64,000 nucleotides of DNA from Scleroderma bovista (taxonomy: Eukaryota > Basidiomycota > Agaricomycetes > Boletales > Sclerodermataceae): assembly GCA_037178675.1 (NCBI GenBank), contig JAYMGJ010000006.1:24658-88657 (forward strand), in the 5' to 3' direction. The translations under genes and the position numbers were made by a program. The notes under the pieces are model-generated. The model was not told the origin of the DNA, made no database searches, and saw nothing but the letters and a program-made list of their open reading frames with translations. Within the stretch, counting starts at the first letter, position 1; each line of letters opens with the position of its first letter. Below, in pieces: positions 48,392 to 60,737 of this stretch.

Positions 48392-50430
48392 CTAACGTCG
48401 ACGCCCAGCTACGCCCCCACCGAGCAGAACAAGCTTGTTGCCACGCTTCTTACGACCTCCATTTCGTTCCTCGAATTCGTGCCATGTTGCATCCCACTCG
48501 TCGACCTCAGGCGTAGCGTTCTTGTTCTGCGACGTCAGGTGCGAGGCTGGAGATGAATGCAATGCAGCTGCAAAGCTCCTTGAACCCCACGCGCCTGACG
48601 TGGATTGAGGCACCGGATCGAAACTAGGTATCTCCTCGACTTTGGTCGTCGGTGACGGCGTCACGCTCACACTATTCACCGTAACAGGTGCCTCCCGGGA
48701 AAGTAACCTCTCTCTTTCCTTCGCCTTCTCCTCGGCGCGAGCACGAGCTCGGTCGTCTCGTTTCTCTTTCTCCCTCCGCCGCGCTGTACGCATCTTCAGT
48801 GCACCCTCGAAATCCTTCAGTCCTTGCTTGCCGACAACGCCTTCGAGGTCGGCCTCGACGACGACTACGTCGGCTCCTTCGGGCATGTGCGCAAGGTATT
48901 TGCACCGCTTGCGGAGGTCATCATTCACGCTGCCTGCCACGGCGGATTCGACGCGGATCGTGATTTCGTTCGGAAACGAAGCGTAGCTGCTGAAGTGGGA
49001 GAAGAGGATCTTGATGTCGAGGGGATGAAGGAACACCGGGAGCCCAGAGGCCGCTTGGTAATAGTAGTACGCCTGCGTGGAGGGAGGCGGGGGGTTCAAA
49101 TTACGGCGTTGTCTATGGTTTCGGCTGGATGGTGGGGTCTCTGATTCTGGTAGGGAAGTGGCACGGGGGGTGGGAGTGGTCGCCCAAGAAGTCCGAGAGT
49201 TGGGAAGCTGCTGGACAGACAAGAAAGCGTCAGGAGCATCAGACAATGCGCTCGTTGAAGCATCTCGAGATTCGGATCGACTGGTGATCATGGCACGTTG
49301 GCGCTCAAGCTCTTCGCACTGTGCGCGAGCTTTTGCAATTGCGCTGGCAAGTTGAGGAGACTCTAGAGCAGCTGCTTTCAAAATCTGGTGGCGCAATTTG
49401 TCCACAGCGGCATCTACAAACAGGATACTGATCTCGTCGTTTATGGTAGCCAGGTCACGGCGCTCTACGGTGAGAGCATCCAAATCCTTTGTTAGATCCG
49501 CAATCACGTAGTCCGGCGTAGCGAGCATGAATTTGGAAAAGCTGTAGACATCAGGTAGGAAATGAAATGGAGCTTGATGAGGGGAAAGTAACTCGGACGG
49601 CCAAGTACGGGAGCGAGGGAGGGCCAAGGTAGTGATCTGGGGACGTTGTATGAGACGCATGCGCATCCAAGAATTCGTTAAAGAAGGCCCTTCATCGATA
49701 GCCCGTGTAGATGGCGAGCGCCCTTCAGCTTCCGTCGGGGGATCGTACCATTTCACGCTCTTGAGCTGCTTCTCGTTGATCGAGTCGAAACATATCGGAC
49801 AACGTGCCCATTTGATAGTATCCGAAACGCCCAAGTAGTGCAGGATGCAAGGGAAGCAGAATACCTATGGACATCATCAGCCAAGGATTCGGAAATGGAG
49901 CTGTCGTACTGACGTGACCACACTCGGTCATGCGGGGAGCAACAGGAGAGGAAAGGCAGATAGGACAGCTAGTAAGACCCTCATCCTGTCCACGCACTTC
50001 ACCGCTTCCCGGACTGGCCAGCGCAAGGGCAGACGTGCGCGATATAATAACCTGTAGTATATCTTGCCATTGGAAGAAGCTGGGAAAGTCAATCTCGCTT
50101 GAAGCGCTCCACAGTACGGAACATACATATCCGGGTCCGCAAAGTGCACAGTATAGTCTCCAGTGGGATTCATGACAAACCGATACTGAGCATTCACGAA
50201 TCCTGGGCGTGATGTCACATATATGTTGAACGATGCTAGTAAAGGAAAGGCTCACTCCCTTGATTCCATACACCATGACAGGAAGGCTTCTTTCCGCGTC
50301 TGGGCAAGCTTTGAGGGTGGGTCTGCCTAGGTGGAAGGGTGAAGTTGAGAAGATGATTCAAAGACTGAGTTGAAGTTATCTTTGAGGGTCGCTTTGGGCT
50401 AATCTGTGCAACTGCCAGCGCATTGGTCAT
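48392..50430 (-). CDS. MAG2: RNF10/Mag2-type RING-finger protein
   Basis: Exons complement(48392..49864, 49914..50079, 50127..50202, 50256..50430) give 629 residues from the ATG at 50430. Landmarks are LNHLLNFTLPPRQTHPQSLP, NAQYRFVMNPTGDYTVHFAD and FFQWQDILQVI. A C3HC4 RING spans exons 3 and 4 (TSCPICLSSPVAPRMTECGH, VFCFPCILHYL, WARCPICFDSI). The C-terminal half has ASGLPVFLHPLDIKILFSHF, an acidic/basic coiled region and a Ser/Pro-rich tail. Yeast Mag2 and human RNF10 are E3 ligases that act on stalled 40S ribosomes. The start is uncertain: the frame is open further upstream. Confidence 0.85.
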
Positions 50431-50642
50431 CTGGGCCGAGAAGTCGTCTCCGTTGCCGTTGGGATCGCGGGTGATGTTCTGATTCGTTAGTCCCAGCGGT
50501 GGGGGTAGTTCCCTCGCAGTGAGGAAGCTGACCACCACAAAGCACGGATTCCGTGTTCGACGACTGACTCCCTGTTGGGTCACGTGACCGGTACCGCGCC
50601 GATCAGCTGAACAGTGAATTGAACAACTTGAGCATTAACATT

Positions 50643-52309
50643 ATGGGCAAAGGAAAGAGCCTGAATCCTGCTGATGCTTATCGTACGTATTATTGTTGTC
50701 TTGCATTCTGATTTAATGCATGCTTCGTAATAGGCAAGGCCATGAGGAAGAAAGAGCTCAAGAAGGCATGTTCATTCGTCTTTTTCCCTGCAACCGCCGT
50801 TCTCTAACCCCGTGCTTGCAATGCAGTAGAACAAGACAGAAAGGAGCAAGGCTCGCGAGTTTGCCTTGGTCAAGAAGGACACACAAGGTACGTCTCGTCA
50901 TACTAGCCCACTATTCTGATACTGAATCCTTCCAGACATGGAAGATGAGGTCGAGAAACTGGAAGCGGCCACCGATCTATCTGCTGCAGATAAGTCGCGG
51001 TTGGCGGAACTCAAGGCCGATATGACAAAGATCATGACGAAGAAGGAGGACTACGTGAAGGAACATCCCGAACATCGCAAGCTAGTGTATCGCCCACGCA
51101 AGGACCAGGGTGATAGCCAACCACCAGCACCCCCTGGCGAGCAGAAGCGCAACTTGTTCGATAAACGTGGTCTTCCTCGTCACCCACAGCGCAGTATTTA
51201 CTATGATCCTGTGTTGAACCCGTATGGTGTTCCGCCACCCGGAATGCCATATGTCGAGAGACGTGAGCTACACCCCTCAGTATGTAGAGCATCAGTGCCT
51301 CATACGGTGATTTGCAGCTCTACGGGAAGATGAAATAGATAGCGAGGCAGATCGTGCTGACGGTAATTGATCGATGACTTGTCTGCAACGTCAGTGATGC
51401 TCATGCTACTTCAGACACCGATGAGGATATTATTATGCCCCAGGGACCACCGCCTGGGCACGACTTAGAAAAGGATGTCAGCCACAGTGATGATGATATT
51501 CCCATGCCCGAGGGACCACCCCCAAACGTGGCGCAAAGTACGGTTGTTGGAACCTTTTGGCGGCAGCTTTTAGACTAATGATAACCCATTGCTCCCCAGA
51601 TGAAAAATTTGGTTCTGCACAGATCCCACCGGGTGACACTTCTGGCCCTTGCCATGTTCCGCTCCCACCTGCTTCATTTGTACCACCTTTTCCAATGAGC
51701 TTCGTTTCGCCGCCGCCACCACCACCACCTGGCTTTGGAGGCAACATCTATTTGCCGACTCATGGGAATTTCGGTGCGTTGACATCATTTCCACCACCGA
51801 CGAGCACAATACCGCCCGCAGCACCTCCGCCTGGCTTTTCCCCATACCTGGCGCAGAACCCTCTTGCATCTATTCCCCCCAAAAAATACCACACTCGATC
51901 CATCTTGGGGCATCCATCATTGCCACCCAAACCCTCTACTACTCCCGGGTCTACTTCTGCACCCGATCCCCTTTCAAGCGCCTCCGCAACGATTTCCGCT
52001 GAGCCGGAATTGCGTGACCTCAAGAAGGAAGCAATTGCCTTTGTGCCACCATCCCTGAAAAGGAAGAAAGCATCAGCATTGGCAGCCACGCCCAGGGTCA
52101 ACGCTGCGCCATCGGTGAGCAGAGATGGGTCCGAATTGCGGGAATCGCCAGCAGCAATCAGACCGGATCTCGTGAGTGCATTGCGAGACCAGTTTGGAGT
52201 CCCCCCTCCCCCACGGTCTCCCGGAACTCGTTCATCCCCCAAGAACAAGGACGATTATCAGAAGTTTCTGGAGGAAATGGGCGACATATTGGGTACTTCC
52301 CAATCATAG
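50643..52309 (+). CDS. WBP11-type splicing factor
   Basis: The start (MGKGKSLNPADAYRKAMRKK, ELKKNKTERSKAREFALVKK) is the Wbp11 domain. A coiled segment (DEVEKLEAATDLSAADKSRL), acidic stretches with IPMPEGPPP-type motifs, a proline run (SPPPPPPPGFGG) typical of WW-domain ligands, and a basic segment (AFVPPSLKRKK) follow. Early exons are 50643..50682, 50734..50765 and 50830..50899; the last coding exon runs to 52309. The second intron (50766..50829) needs a GC donor (AAGAAG/GCATGT) to join ELKK to NKTERS; the nearby GT leads out of frame. WBP11/NpwBP is a nuclear pre-mRNA splicing factor. Confidence 0.85.
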
Positions 52310-52546
52310 CGACCCTTGGCCCTGGCAAAGCAAGTAGTTTACTTTGGTAGTATCAATCTTACAGTAATTGCATATCGTTGAACGTGGCGTATGATGTTAG
52401 TCACAACGTGTCAAAATGCAGTGGAATGATAATGATTCGATATCATCGACTCGGATGCCCTTGGGGTTTGACATTCGACTAGTGCTAGGCTAAAAACAAA
52501 TGATAGTACAAGGCTCAAGCAGGACCCTTCGTTCCCAGTGACCGCC

Positions 52547-54023
52547 ATGAGCGAAACCACCTTACTCTGCCCGAGGCCGCATGCCCGCTATGCTGGACGG
52601 CTCCTTCTCTTGCCTCTCCTGCCTCATAAGCCTCCACTCAAGCCTCTACCATCTGAAGTATGGACCCGGATACTCTCGTTCTCCATTTCCGAGAGCCTTG
52701 CTGCAAGGAAGCTCGTGGACAGAGCTCAATTATGTTTGCCCCTAGTGATGGTTTGTAGGTGCTTCAAGGCAAGTAGCTCAATACAGTCTCTCGCAGTTAC
52801 CGGTGGCTTGAGCTTCGAGGAAGCGGATGTCATCCTTTGGACAACTGGTGATAAGAACATTTAGAATACGTTTGGGTTCTGTTCGACGTGCTGCATTCAT
52901 CGTACTTGGCTGACTTCGTTCTGTTCCACAGGACGTGGTGCTACCACTCATGTATGCTCACGTTAAAATACATACTGTCTCTCGTCTGGACAAGTTCACC
53001 ACTTGTCTGTACGCTGCCGACCAGAAATGGGATTCTATCCGTAGAATTCCTTACTCAACGCCTGGTCGGTGGGTCCAAGTATTTGACCTCTCAGAGCTGT
53101 CAGGCACCCTGGATTCCCGCCAACTGTATACCATAGACTTACTCCTCACCAAACTTTTTCCCCTTATCCCGTTTTTGACCAGGTTGTGCCTGTCCCCTAT
53201 GGTATCTTTGAGCCGCCGGGCTTTCGCATCACTGACGAATAGGGACGGAAACTACAATTTGCAGGCTCTTGGAGGAGTATGTTATGACGCATCACTCAGT
53301 TCAATAGTTGCTACCGCAGACGATCCCTTTGTCCAGCTGCTCCACAGGTGTCCAAACTTGGAGCGATTGGAGATCGTCGGAAGCGGTATGGAGATCGACT
53401 CTGACTCTCTACCTGGCAATCCGTTGGGGATGCCAGCCTCGACGGTCAAGTTAATTCTACCTAGACTCCACAGTATAACCATCCTGTCCATGCCATCTTC
53501 GTCTCTACTATTCGCTTTATTCAATGCCTCATTGCCGCGTTTGAGAGCTTTGTCGATTACACCTTATGATGACATCCCATTCCCCTCATCATGCACATCG
53601 CGTCTTCTGGAAATCCACGGCCAATCACTCAATACCCTCTCATTCTTTACTCCAAAGTCTTGGCCAACTCAACTTCACCCCTCACCACCTTCGTTGCTCC
53701 GCACTTGCTCCAGTTTGCGACACCTCTCGCTGGAGTATCCATTACCGGATCTCGCTTTGCCAGACTCGACGCCAGCTTCGCTTCCTTTACAAATTCTTTC
53801 CATCCCGCGGCCGGATAACTGGTTCTGGCGAGTCTTGGAGCGACTCCTACCATCCCTTCCTGCTCTTAAAGCAGTGCGTTTCAGAGATGTGCGTTGGATA
53901 GGCCGAGGCATGTCCATTCGCGCACAGGAAACTGGCGTGCAAGGCGAGATGCGTGACTGGAGACGACGTTTGGGTAGGCGGGGCATCCGAGTTCTTGACG
54001 GCGATTGGCAGGACATGCCCTGA
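52547..54023 (+). CDS. F-box-like / leucine-rich protein
   Basis: Exons 52547..52768 and 52932..54023 give 437 residues. The F-box-like segment (KPLPSEVWTRILSFSISES, LCLPLVMVCRCFKDVVLPLM) spans the intron and reads continuously only if the intron starts with GC (AAG/GCAAGT at 52769) and ends at 52931. The remainder has LRR-like hydrophobic periodicity (LTRLCLSPMVSLSRRAFASL, RCPNLERLEIVGSG, LRHLSLEYPLPDL). WDSIRRIPYSTPGRWVQVFD is a segment shared with other agaricomycete paralogues. A role as a ubiquitin ligase adaptor is inferred. Confidence 0.75.
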
Positions 54024-54128
54024 GCCGATCATCGAGTTCCAACGGGTATCATCCGTTTTATGTACCTTTATTCAGGTAGACTTTCTTTCCTTCTCCTTTT
54101 GGTCGGCGGTTCACTATGTCATGCCACA

Positions 54129-57100
54129 ATGAGACTCAGTATTGCCCCCGCTTATCACCTTTGATTTTGTGACCTCATATCAAGTGCTTCCATTGCAGAA
54201 GGAGTCCAAACTATCCCCGGGTTATATTTCATGCTCAGTCTCCTGCCCGGAACTAATGCTCCCTGTAATTATTGCCACTGCTGAACTACCTGATTTCTTG
54301 TGTGGAGGATCATCAACAAGTCACATGTTTTGATGTGTTGCTTACTGGAGAAACTCCCCTTGCCCTATCATATCAATGGCCAGACAAGTCTTCATGCATA
54401 TCATGGTTCTAAACTGGCTCCCAGATTTCTGCGGAGGTTCTTGAGGCGGGCTGTGTCATCATCATCCGGAAACGATTCGTAGCACGTCCCTGCCCACGCG
54501 CTTCGCTTCAAAATCATGTTGGCGCGGAGTAGACGAACTTGTCATATGCCCTAAGGGCCTCCTACACATGGATATAGTGAATATGGTTATGTAGCACAAG
54601 GGTTCAAGACACCTACCCGAACGTTAAACGCACTTGTATTTGGGTGTGTAAGCAAGTGGCAGACAACTAAAGCGTCTTCCAACCCCTGACTAATGCCAGA
54701 TCCGAGATGTGGTGCCATGCCATGTGCGGAGTCTCCCACCAAGGCTATATGGCCTCTGACATAGGAGGAAAGGAGTGGATCAACGGCGTGGATGCACCAT
54801 TTATTGCAAGGCCCTGGTGTCAGTGAAAGTGGCTTTTTCACATCTGGCCCGCAGTCTGCGAAACTGACTAATATTTCTTGATTCGACACTGGCTGAATCC
54901 ACATTTCGAAAGGGATGTCTGCTGAACCATCGGGGACCGAGTGGCCTGTACAGAAGATAACGACGTTAAACTGCGATGTGGTTATTTTATTTTCGTCTGA
55001 TGACGAATAGTGAAAAATACTCACAATTTCACCGCCTTTGATAGAAAAGGTGATGATGTGCTGAAGTACGTATACGAAATTTGCTAAGAAAAGGCCATAA
55101 ATATTCCCTTGTCTACTCCCACAAAGCAGTGGGTGGCATCTGCAAGATTTATCTGGATGCCCACACGCCTGACATTGCTGAAGGGAAGCAGGACGCGATA
55201 AGCGACGTTTTTTGTATAAACAACAGTGTCCTTGGTTCTTTCCTGTGACAGCCTGTGAGGTCGAGAACTATTCTCCCAAGAAACCAGAGTACATCGTTTG
55301 TTGAAATGGACAGCGCCGGGAACGAGAAGCTCTACAAGAGCATCAAGGAAGGATGCTCTAAACATTTGCGGTCAGCAGAGATTCTGTTCCTGTACAAAGA
55401 CATCCTGCAGACCTGTGTTTTCCCAGCGTCTTGTCTTCTGGTTAAGTTGGTATATACTGGATGAGACCTTAGTAATTGGCAGCAATGCACCAAGAGGATA
55501 CCGGAAGGGGAAATACTACACTATGGATGTGCCGATGGCATTTCCTCGCAGAAACGAAGGTGAACGGAGTCAACGCCAGCTGGACCCCATAACCTGCATG
55601 CGCAGGGACTATGACATCTTTCAAGCCCATCATGCTACAATTAGACCCAGTATTTCCCCCGCCTATCAGCTTTGATTTTGTGGCCCCATATCAAGGTGCT
55701 TCCGTCACAGAATGAGTCCAAACTGTCCCCGGGTTATATTTCATGCCTGAACTAATGCTCCCTGCAATTATCGAAACTACCTGATTTCTTGTCCGGTGGA
55801 CCACCAACACAGGAGCCACGTGTTGCTTACCGGAGAAACTCCTCTCGCCCTATCATATCAATGGCAGCAGACAAGTCTTCATGTAAATCGTGGTTCCAAA
55901 CTGGCTCCCACAATACTCCGAGATTGCTGCGGAGGTTCTCGAGGCGGACTGTATCATCATCATCTGGAAAGGACTCATACAACGCCCCTGCCCATGCGCT
56001 TCGCTTCAAAATCATGTTGGCGCGGGGTAGACGAACTTTGTCATATGCCCTAAGTGCCTCCTACACATGGATGTGGTGAATATGGTTGTGTAGCGCAAGG
56101 GTTCAAAACGCCTACCCGAACGTTAAACGCACTTGTATTTGGGTGTGTAAGCAAGCGGCAGACAACTAAAGCGTCTTCCAACCCCTGACTAATGCCAGAT
56201 CCGAGATGTGGTGCCATGCCATGTGCGGAGTCTCCCACCAAGGCTATATGGCCTCTGACATAGGAGGAAAGGAGTGGATCAACGGCGTGGATCCACCATT
56301 TATTGCAAGGCCCTGGTATCAGTGAAAGTAGCTTTTTCACATCTGGCCCGCAGTCCGTGAAACTGTCCAATATTTCTTGCTTCAAAGCTGGCTGAACCCA
56401 CATTTCGAAAGGGATGTCTGCTGAACCATCAGGGATCGAATGGTCTGTACAGAAGAAAACGACGTTAAGCTGCGATGTGGTTATTTTATTGTCATCTGAC
56501 TACGAATAGTGAAAAAATACTCACAATTTCACCGCCTTTGATAGGAAAGGTGATGATATGCTGAAGTATGTATGAGAAAATGCTAAGAAAAACCCACAAA
56601 CATCACCTTCTCTACTCCCACAAAGCAGTGGGGAAAATCTGCAAGATTTGTCTGGATGCCCGCACGCCTGACATTGCTGAAGGGAAGCAGGACGCGATAA
56701 GCAACGTTTTTTGTATAAACAACACAGTGTCCTTGGTTCTTTCCTGTGACAGCCTGTCGGACAGCGCTCTTGATCCCGTCTGTGCCAATCACAACGTCAG
56801 TCTCGAATGTTGTACCGTCCTTGAAATGTATGATAGGTCGAGAACTATTCTCCCGAGAAACCAGAATACATCGTTTGTTGAAATGGACAGCGCCGGGATC
56901 AAGAAGCTTCACAAGAGCGTCAAGGAAGGATGCTCTAAACATTTGCGGTCAGGATAGATTCCCTTCCTGTACAAAGACATCCTACAGACCTATGTATTCC
57001 CAGCGTCTTGTCTTCTGGTTGAAGTTGGTACTAGATGGGACCTTAGTAATCAGCAACGCACCAAGAGGATACCGGAAGGGGAAATACTACACTATGGATG

Positions 57101-57190
57101 TGCCGATGGCATTTCCTCGCAGAAACGAAGGTGAACGGAGTTAACGCCGGAACATCATGACCTGCATGCGCAACTATGGCATCTTTCAAG
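54129..57190. repeat. About 1.5-kb direct tandem duplication containing the monooxygenase
   Basis: The block 54129-55620 and the block 55623-57190 are near-identical direct copies. For example, both contain CCCGGGTTATATTTCATG (54217 and 55734) and GTAAGCAAGTGGCAGACAAC or a close variant (54645 and 56147). The left copy lacks the first exon of the gene and has internal deletions. Confidence 0.85.
54380..55620 (-). pseudogene. Truncated copy of the FAD monooxygenase
   Basis: This is the left copy of the duplication. It keeps recognisable pieces (FRASFLDALVELLVPGAVHF, VVYTKNVAYRVLLPFSNVRR, GHIALVGDSAHGMAPHLGSG). It has three lesions relative to the right copy: no FAD-binding first exon, a net loss of about 76 bp near 55255 (not a multiple of three), and a 2-bp loss near 54383 that makes a premature stop after HEDLSGH. 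It is therefore not expected to give an enzyme. Confidence 0.85.
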
Positions 57191-57499
57191 CCCATCTCGT
57201 CCAAAACGCGCAAAGAGTTGGGGCCTATCACAAGTAAGTGGCGAATCGTTGGAACAGGGGGTAATTGTTACCTAACCATAAACCAGCACCAACTTCTGTG
57301 AACTTGGACTGCCACAAGATCAGAAAGTTAGGGGGGGCCAAACTGGAGAATGAACGCTCACGGCAGCTTCAAAAACATCCACTTTGACGCCGGCGCGACT
57401 AAGATAAACCGCACAAGCAAGTCCGCAGATTCCCCCACCGACAACGGAGACATGGAAACCCTTCGTCGACTCTGTTTTCTGTTGTGATTTAACGACCAT
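55827..57499 (-). CDS. FAD-dependent monooxygenase (salicylate hydroxylase-like)
   Basis: This is the complete copy of the duplicated pair. The N-terminal exon (from ATG 57499) has the dinucleotide fold GFHVSVVGGGICGLACAVYL, then exons with KFTEVGAGLWLGPNSLRVLD and PALTPFTFVSARKC. The middle has FRASFLDALVKLLDPGAVHF and DVVIGTDGIKSAVRQAV (the GD/DG motif). The second FAD motif is GHIALVGDSAHGMAPHLGSG. Later come VRLPRANMILKRSA-type residues, and the end is MIGREEFLR. It belongs to the class A flavin hydroxylases that oxidise aromatic substrates; the substrate is unknown. Internal splice sites near 56950-57090 and 56400-56580 are not fully resolved. Confidence 0.78.
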
Positions 57500-57839
57500 G
57501 TTGCGGAGGGACGGCAATTCTCAACTAGCGTCAACCTTTTATGTTCTGTCATCTGTATATCAAATTCAGTGATCCATCCGGAACAAAGATATTCTCCATC
57601 CTGGATTCCTATCTGATGGACCAGATCGAATTACCATTACCTGCCAAAAGGGGACACGCGTTATATTTCTTCACCTACCATCCGTACAAATGAAGCTGGG
57701 TACTATAATTGTATCACTAGTTCGGCTGCCCAGGCAGAAATACTATGAAGGGCCCAGCCTGTCCAGTTGATAGGTTGCTGTCAACGACAAATCATAGGAA
57801 CGAGTTCTTCCACTGACCAAACTGCTGGGGGCTAGTGTA
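57500..57839. other. Intergenic, no gene recognised
   Basis: Promoter side of the monooxygenase and 3' flank of the F-box-like gene. No motif stands out. Confidence 0.4.
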
Positions 57840-59015
57840 CTATCCTCCAGCAAGTTGGATCTGGCATCCTTTTTCCTCGAGGCGTCTCTGGAAGGACACG
57901 AATCGGTAGTCACCTATAACATTCTCCCACTGGCCGTAGAGGACAACGTGCTTGAGTGCAGTCAGAGACGGGCTAGCGAGCCAGTTGAAGTGCGAGTCGA
58001 GATGCTCCCAAACATCGGAGATCATCGCGCACGGGAAACCGTGGATGCCTATGTTTTCTACCGGAGCCTGACCCTCGATAGGGGATTGTGGGAACATGGT
58101 GAAGTGGATGAAATAATTAAGGACTTTGAGAGAGGTGGGAGAGCTACGCAGTAATAGGCCGAGTTGATCGGTCAAGTGGAAGGCGACGTTGCGCCCGAAC
58201 TCCACGGTCCGCAGCTGCTCGCCGAAGGTAAACCAGAGCTGCTGGATTGCCTCGTTCTCAGGGGGGAAATCTACGATTACATGGACAAGGGAGGGAAGCA
58301 TCCATCTACACACTTGCCAAATGAACACGGCATTCACTCGCCGGAACCGAAGTGTCGTCAGTGCGGGAAGTTCAAGCACCTGCGCCGAGAGAGCTGAGGC
58401 CCAAAACTCGCCACCAAGAGTTAAATACTGCAGACCGGGTGTATCACGAAGGACGTGGATGAGGGAGTTGATCCCACCAGAACGTGCCGCTTCATCGTAA
58501 TGCCACCAGTCTAGCCGGGTAAGGGATGATAGGGATACAATATCTGCAGGGAACTCGTATCGAAGCGCATCGGAAACACCTCGCAAAAAGGGTCTGACGA
58601 GTGTTCGGAGGAATGGACAAGATTTCAGGATGTGGAGAGCATTGTTGAGATTGTTGGGTGTTCGCGTCCCCGTCTGAGTGTACGGCAGCTCGAGGCGACG
58701 GACCCATCTCCCGGGTGTATCCAGGGTCTCTTCTCCAAACTGTTCGCCCTCTAGAAACCCCCTGAGAGCAGATGCATCGTGTCTAACCCTCACATCTTCG
58801 TAAAGAAAGATGGATGCGAGTGCCCGCCACGTACGACAGACTTGCACCAGTGACCTCCGGGTCGTGAGCACTTCTGCAGAGCCTAGATCAAAGCAACCTT
58901 GGAAAGGTTCGTACGAACCCGTTGGGTCACCGTCTTCTGACCTTGTTGCTAAGCGGAAGATGATCAGCCACAGCTCGGGGGGAAGTTTGTCCAAAGGGGA
59001 CTCGTCTAAAGCCAT
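57840..59015 (-). CDS. F-box-like protein, single exon
   Basis: An intronless 391-residue protein with the ATG at 59015. The start ESPLDKLPPELWLIIFRLAT is an F-box-like motif, followed by VQVCRTWRALASIFLYEDVR. Then come LRR-like strands (NNALHILKSCPFLRTLVRPF, LSSLTRLDWWHYDEAARSGG, LIHVLRDTPGLQYLTLGGEF, ALTTLRFRRVNAV). This is the common agaricomycete F-box family. The target is unknown. It is distinct in sequence from the F-box proteins at 31 kb and 53 kb. Confidence 0.78.
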   Translation of the reverse strand: MALDESPLDKLPPELWLIIFRLATRSEDGDPTGSYEPFQGCFDLGSAEVLTTRRSLVQVCRTWRALASIFLYEDVRVRHDASALRGFLEGEQFGEETLDTPGRWVRRLELPYTQTGTRTPNNLNNALHILKSCPFLRTLVRPFLRGVSDALRYEFPADIVSLSSLTRLDWWHYDEAARSGGINSLIHVLRDTPGLQYLTLGGEFWASALSAQVLELPALTTLRFRRVNAVFIWQVCRWMLPSLVHVIVDFPPENEAIQQLWFTFGEQLRTVEFGRNVAFHLTDQLGLLLRSSPTSLKVLNYFIHFTMFPQSPIEGQAPVENIGIHGFPCAMISDVWEHLDSHFNWLASPSLTALKHVVLYGQWENVIGDYRFVSFQRRLEEKGCQIQLAGG

Positions 59016-59501
59016 CTCGGAATTGTTGCCAGTCAAATGCAGGTACAAGTTGCTATTGGCACAGCCTGTTAGCTGTTGAAGCCGTGGATGACATCAAAAC
59101 CAGTTTACCGTCACACAGGCTACGGTACAGTAATCTAGAGACCTCGGGTCTGCCTTAATCGCCACTAGACAGCAATCCAACTGAAGCCCAACCTAGCCCG
59201 TGGCTGTGTGAAGCGAAGTGTAAGCGCCGCAAAGATCAACTGTTCGGCACCTACTGGATGTGCATAGAGTCGCGTATACAAGATGTTGCTACGGGGAACA
59301 TAACATGCAGAGTAACGTCAGGAAGTGGTATCGTTGATTGCTAAGAAGATAAATAGGAAACAAGAAGTCGGATAATGTAACAGAAACGTTGTTGTAGAGC
59401 ACAGTGACTTCGTCAACATTAACGTCATGCTCGTAGACGAAACGTCAAGTGTTCGTGCAGAAAATGGATGGCGAAGAGAGCAGAACAGGAAGCTCAACCA
59501 G
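59016..59501. other. Intergenic, no gene recognised
   Basis: 3' flank of sho1 and 5' flank of the F-box-like gene. An antisense-looking long frame here is the unspliced read-through of sho1 past its last introns. Confidence 0.45.
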
Positions 59502-60737
59502 CTATATGAGCTGAAGGTAATTTGACGGTGCGACTGAAAAGATACCAAGGTTAGACTGTTTCTATGAAAGCCCAGGAAAGACGGCTTACTTCCCATGGTT
59601 CCATCCGCTTTCCTTGCTTGCCACCATTTACCTTGTTTGTCGGTGATGTCAAGTACCTCTCCCTTTGTGAATGAAATTTCGGTGGGGTCGTCTGGTGAGG
59701 CCGTGTCTGCAAAGGGTGTGAATACTGGGGAGATGATAGATAAGGGAAAGACATCACAGGCATATAGTGCTTTAGCCTTATATGAGTATATATCTTGTTC
59801 TGGGCTTGGTTCTGGTGCGCCCTGGCTGGAGTTGCTTATTCCGCCGCCGGCACCGATACCTGCAGTACCAGGACCCATTAAGGGCGAGCCGGTAGCGGCA
59901 TTGTTTTCAGGACTAGCGAGCGGGCCAGGTGGAACTACTGGGGTACTGTGGACACTGCCTGCCCCGGCAGCAGGGCCAACGCTTCTTGGTGCACCGCCAT
60001 CGACGCTTCCGGCCCCTACAAAGCTGTTTTGACTCCTAATGCCTGCAGGCCCGATTCCTTGTGCAGTTTTTGATGCGGAATCATAGGGAACGTCGTGCGA
60101 GCTGATACCACCGCCGTAATTGGAAGCGTAGCCATTCGTGCCCATGTTGTGGATGGAGGCGCCACGAGTTCTGCGACGACGGGACGGAGGGGTAAGACCT
60201 CCTGATCCGAGAGAGTTCAGAAGATGCCATGCAAGAGAATCTTCCTCTGAAGTGAAATATATCACCCAGAGAATGTCGACGATGGCAAGGATGAGCCAAC
60301 CGGCAGCCATTGCATCTAGAGCGGGACGACCGGAAAAGATGCTTTCGTTTACGCTAATGACAGCGAATACAATGGCGACTGCGCCAAATACGGATATTTG
60401 GAAACGGTGCATAGCGATGGCATCGGTTGCGAGGGTATGCAGGACACCGAGGATAAGGAAGAGTTGGAGGAATATTCCGAACCAAGCGACACCAACGGCG
60501 TAGGCTGTGGTGGGAGGGCTAAGCATGGGCAAGGAACAGCAAGATGAGACTCACACTGAGCGGTTGCTATAGCCTGGGATATGAACGCGATGAACCATGC
60601 CAGCTATTGAGACGGGGTGAGAGGGAGTGTTGGGCAATGAAAAGTAGACATACGATGGCAAGGATGGCGGTGAACAAGAAGAGGTAGTGGGTGAGGATGG
60701 GCGTGAAGTCGAGTCCTTGGCTTCCTCTGGGAGGCAT
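59502..60737 (-). CDS. sho1: Sho1 osmosensor / HOG-pathway adaptor
   Basis: Exons complement(59502..59533, 59590..59706, 59758..60518, 60557..60603, 60654..60737) give 346 residues. Four membrane segments open the protein ([64 protein letters not shown]), then [20 protein letters not shown] and a Gly/Ser/Pro-rich linker. The C-terminal SH3 domain ([51 protein letters not shown]) is recovered only after splicing the last two introns. Sho1 sits in the plasma membrane, and its SH3 binds the Pbs2 MAPKK. The intron at 59707..59757 splits the SH3, is 51 bp and stop-free. Confidence 0.92.

Noticed and set aside
48392..49834. Long minus ORF read as an intronless RING protein starting at 49834
   Set aside because: The first RING cysteines and conserved N-terminal blocks lie in three upstream exons, so this is only the last exon.
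54587..55365. Left monooxygenase copy as a functional gene
   Set aside because: It lacks the FAD-binding exon and has frameshifting deletions relative to the right copy.
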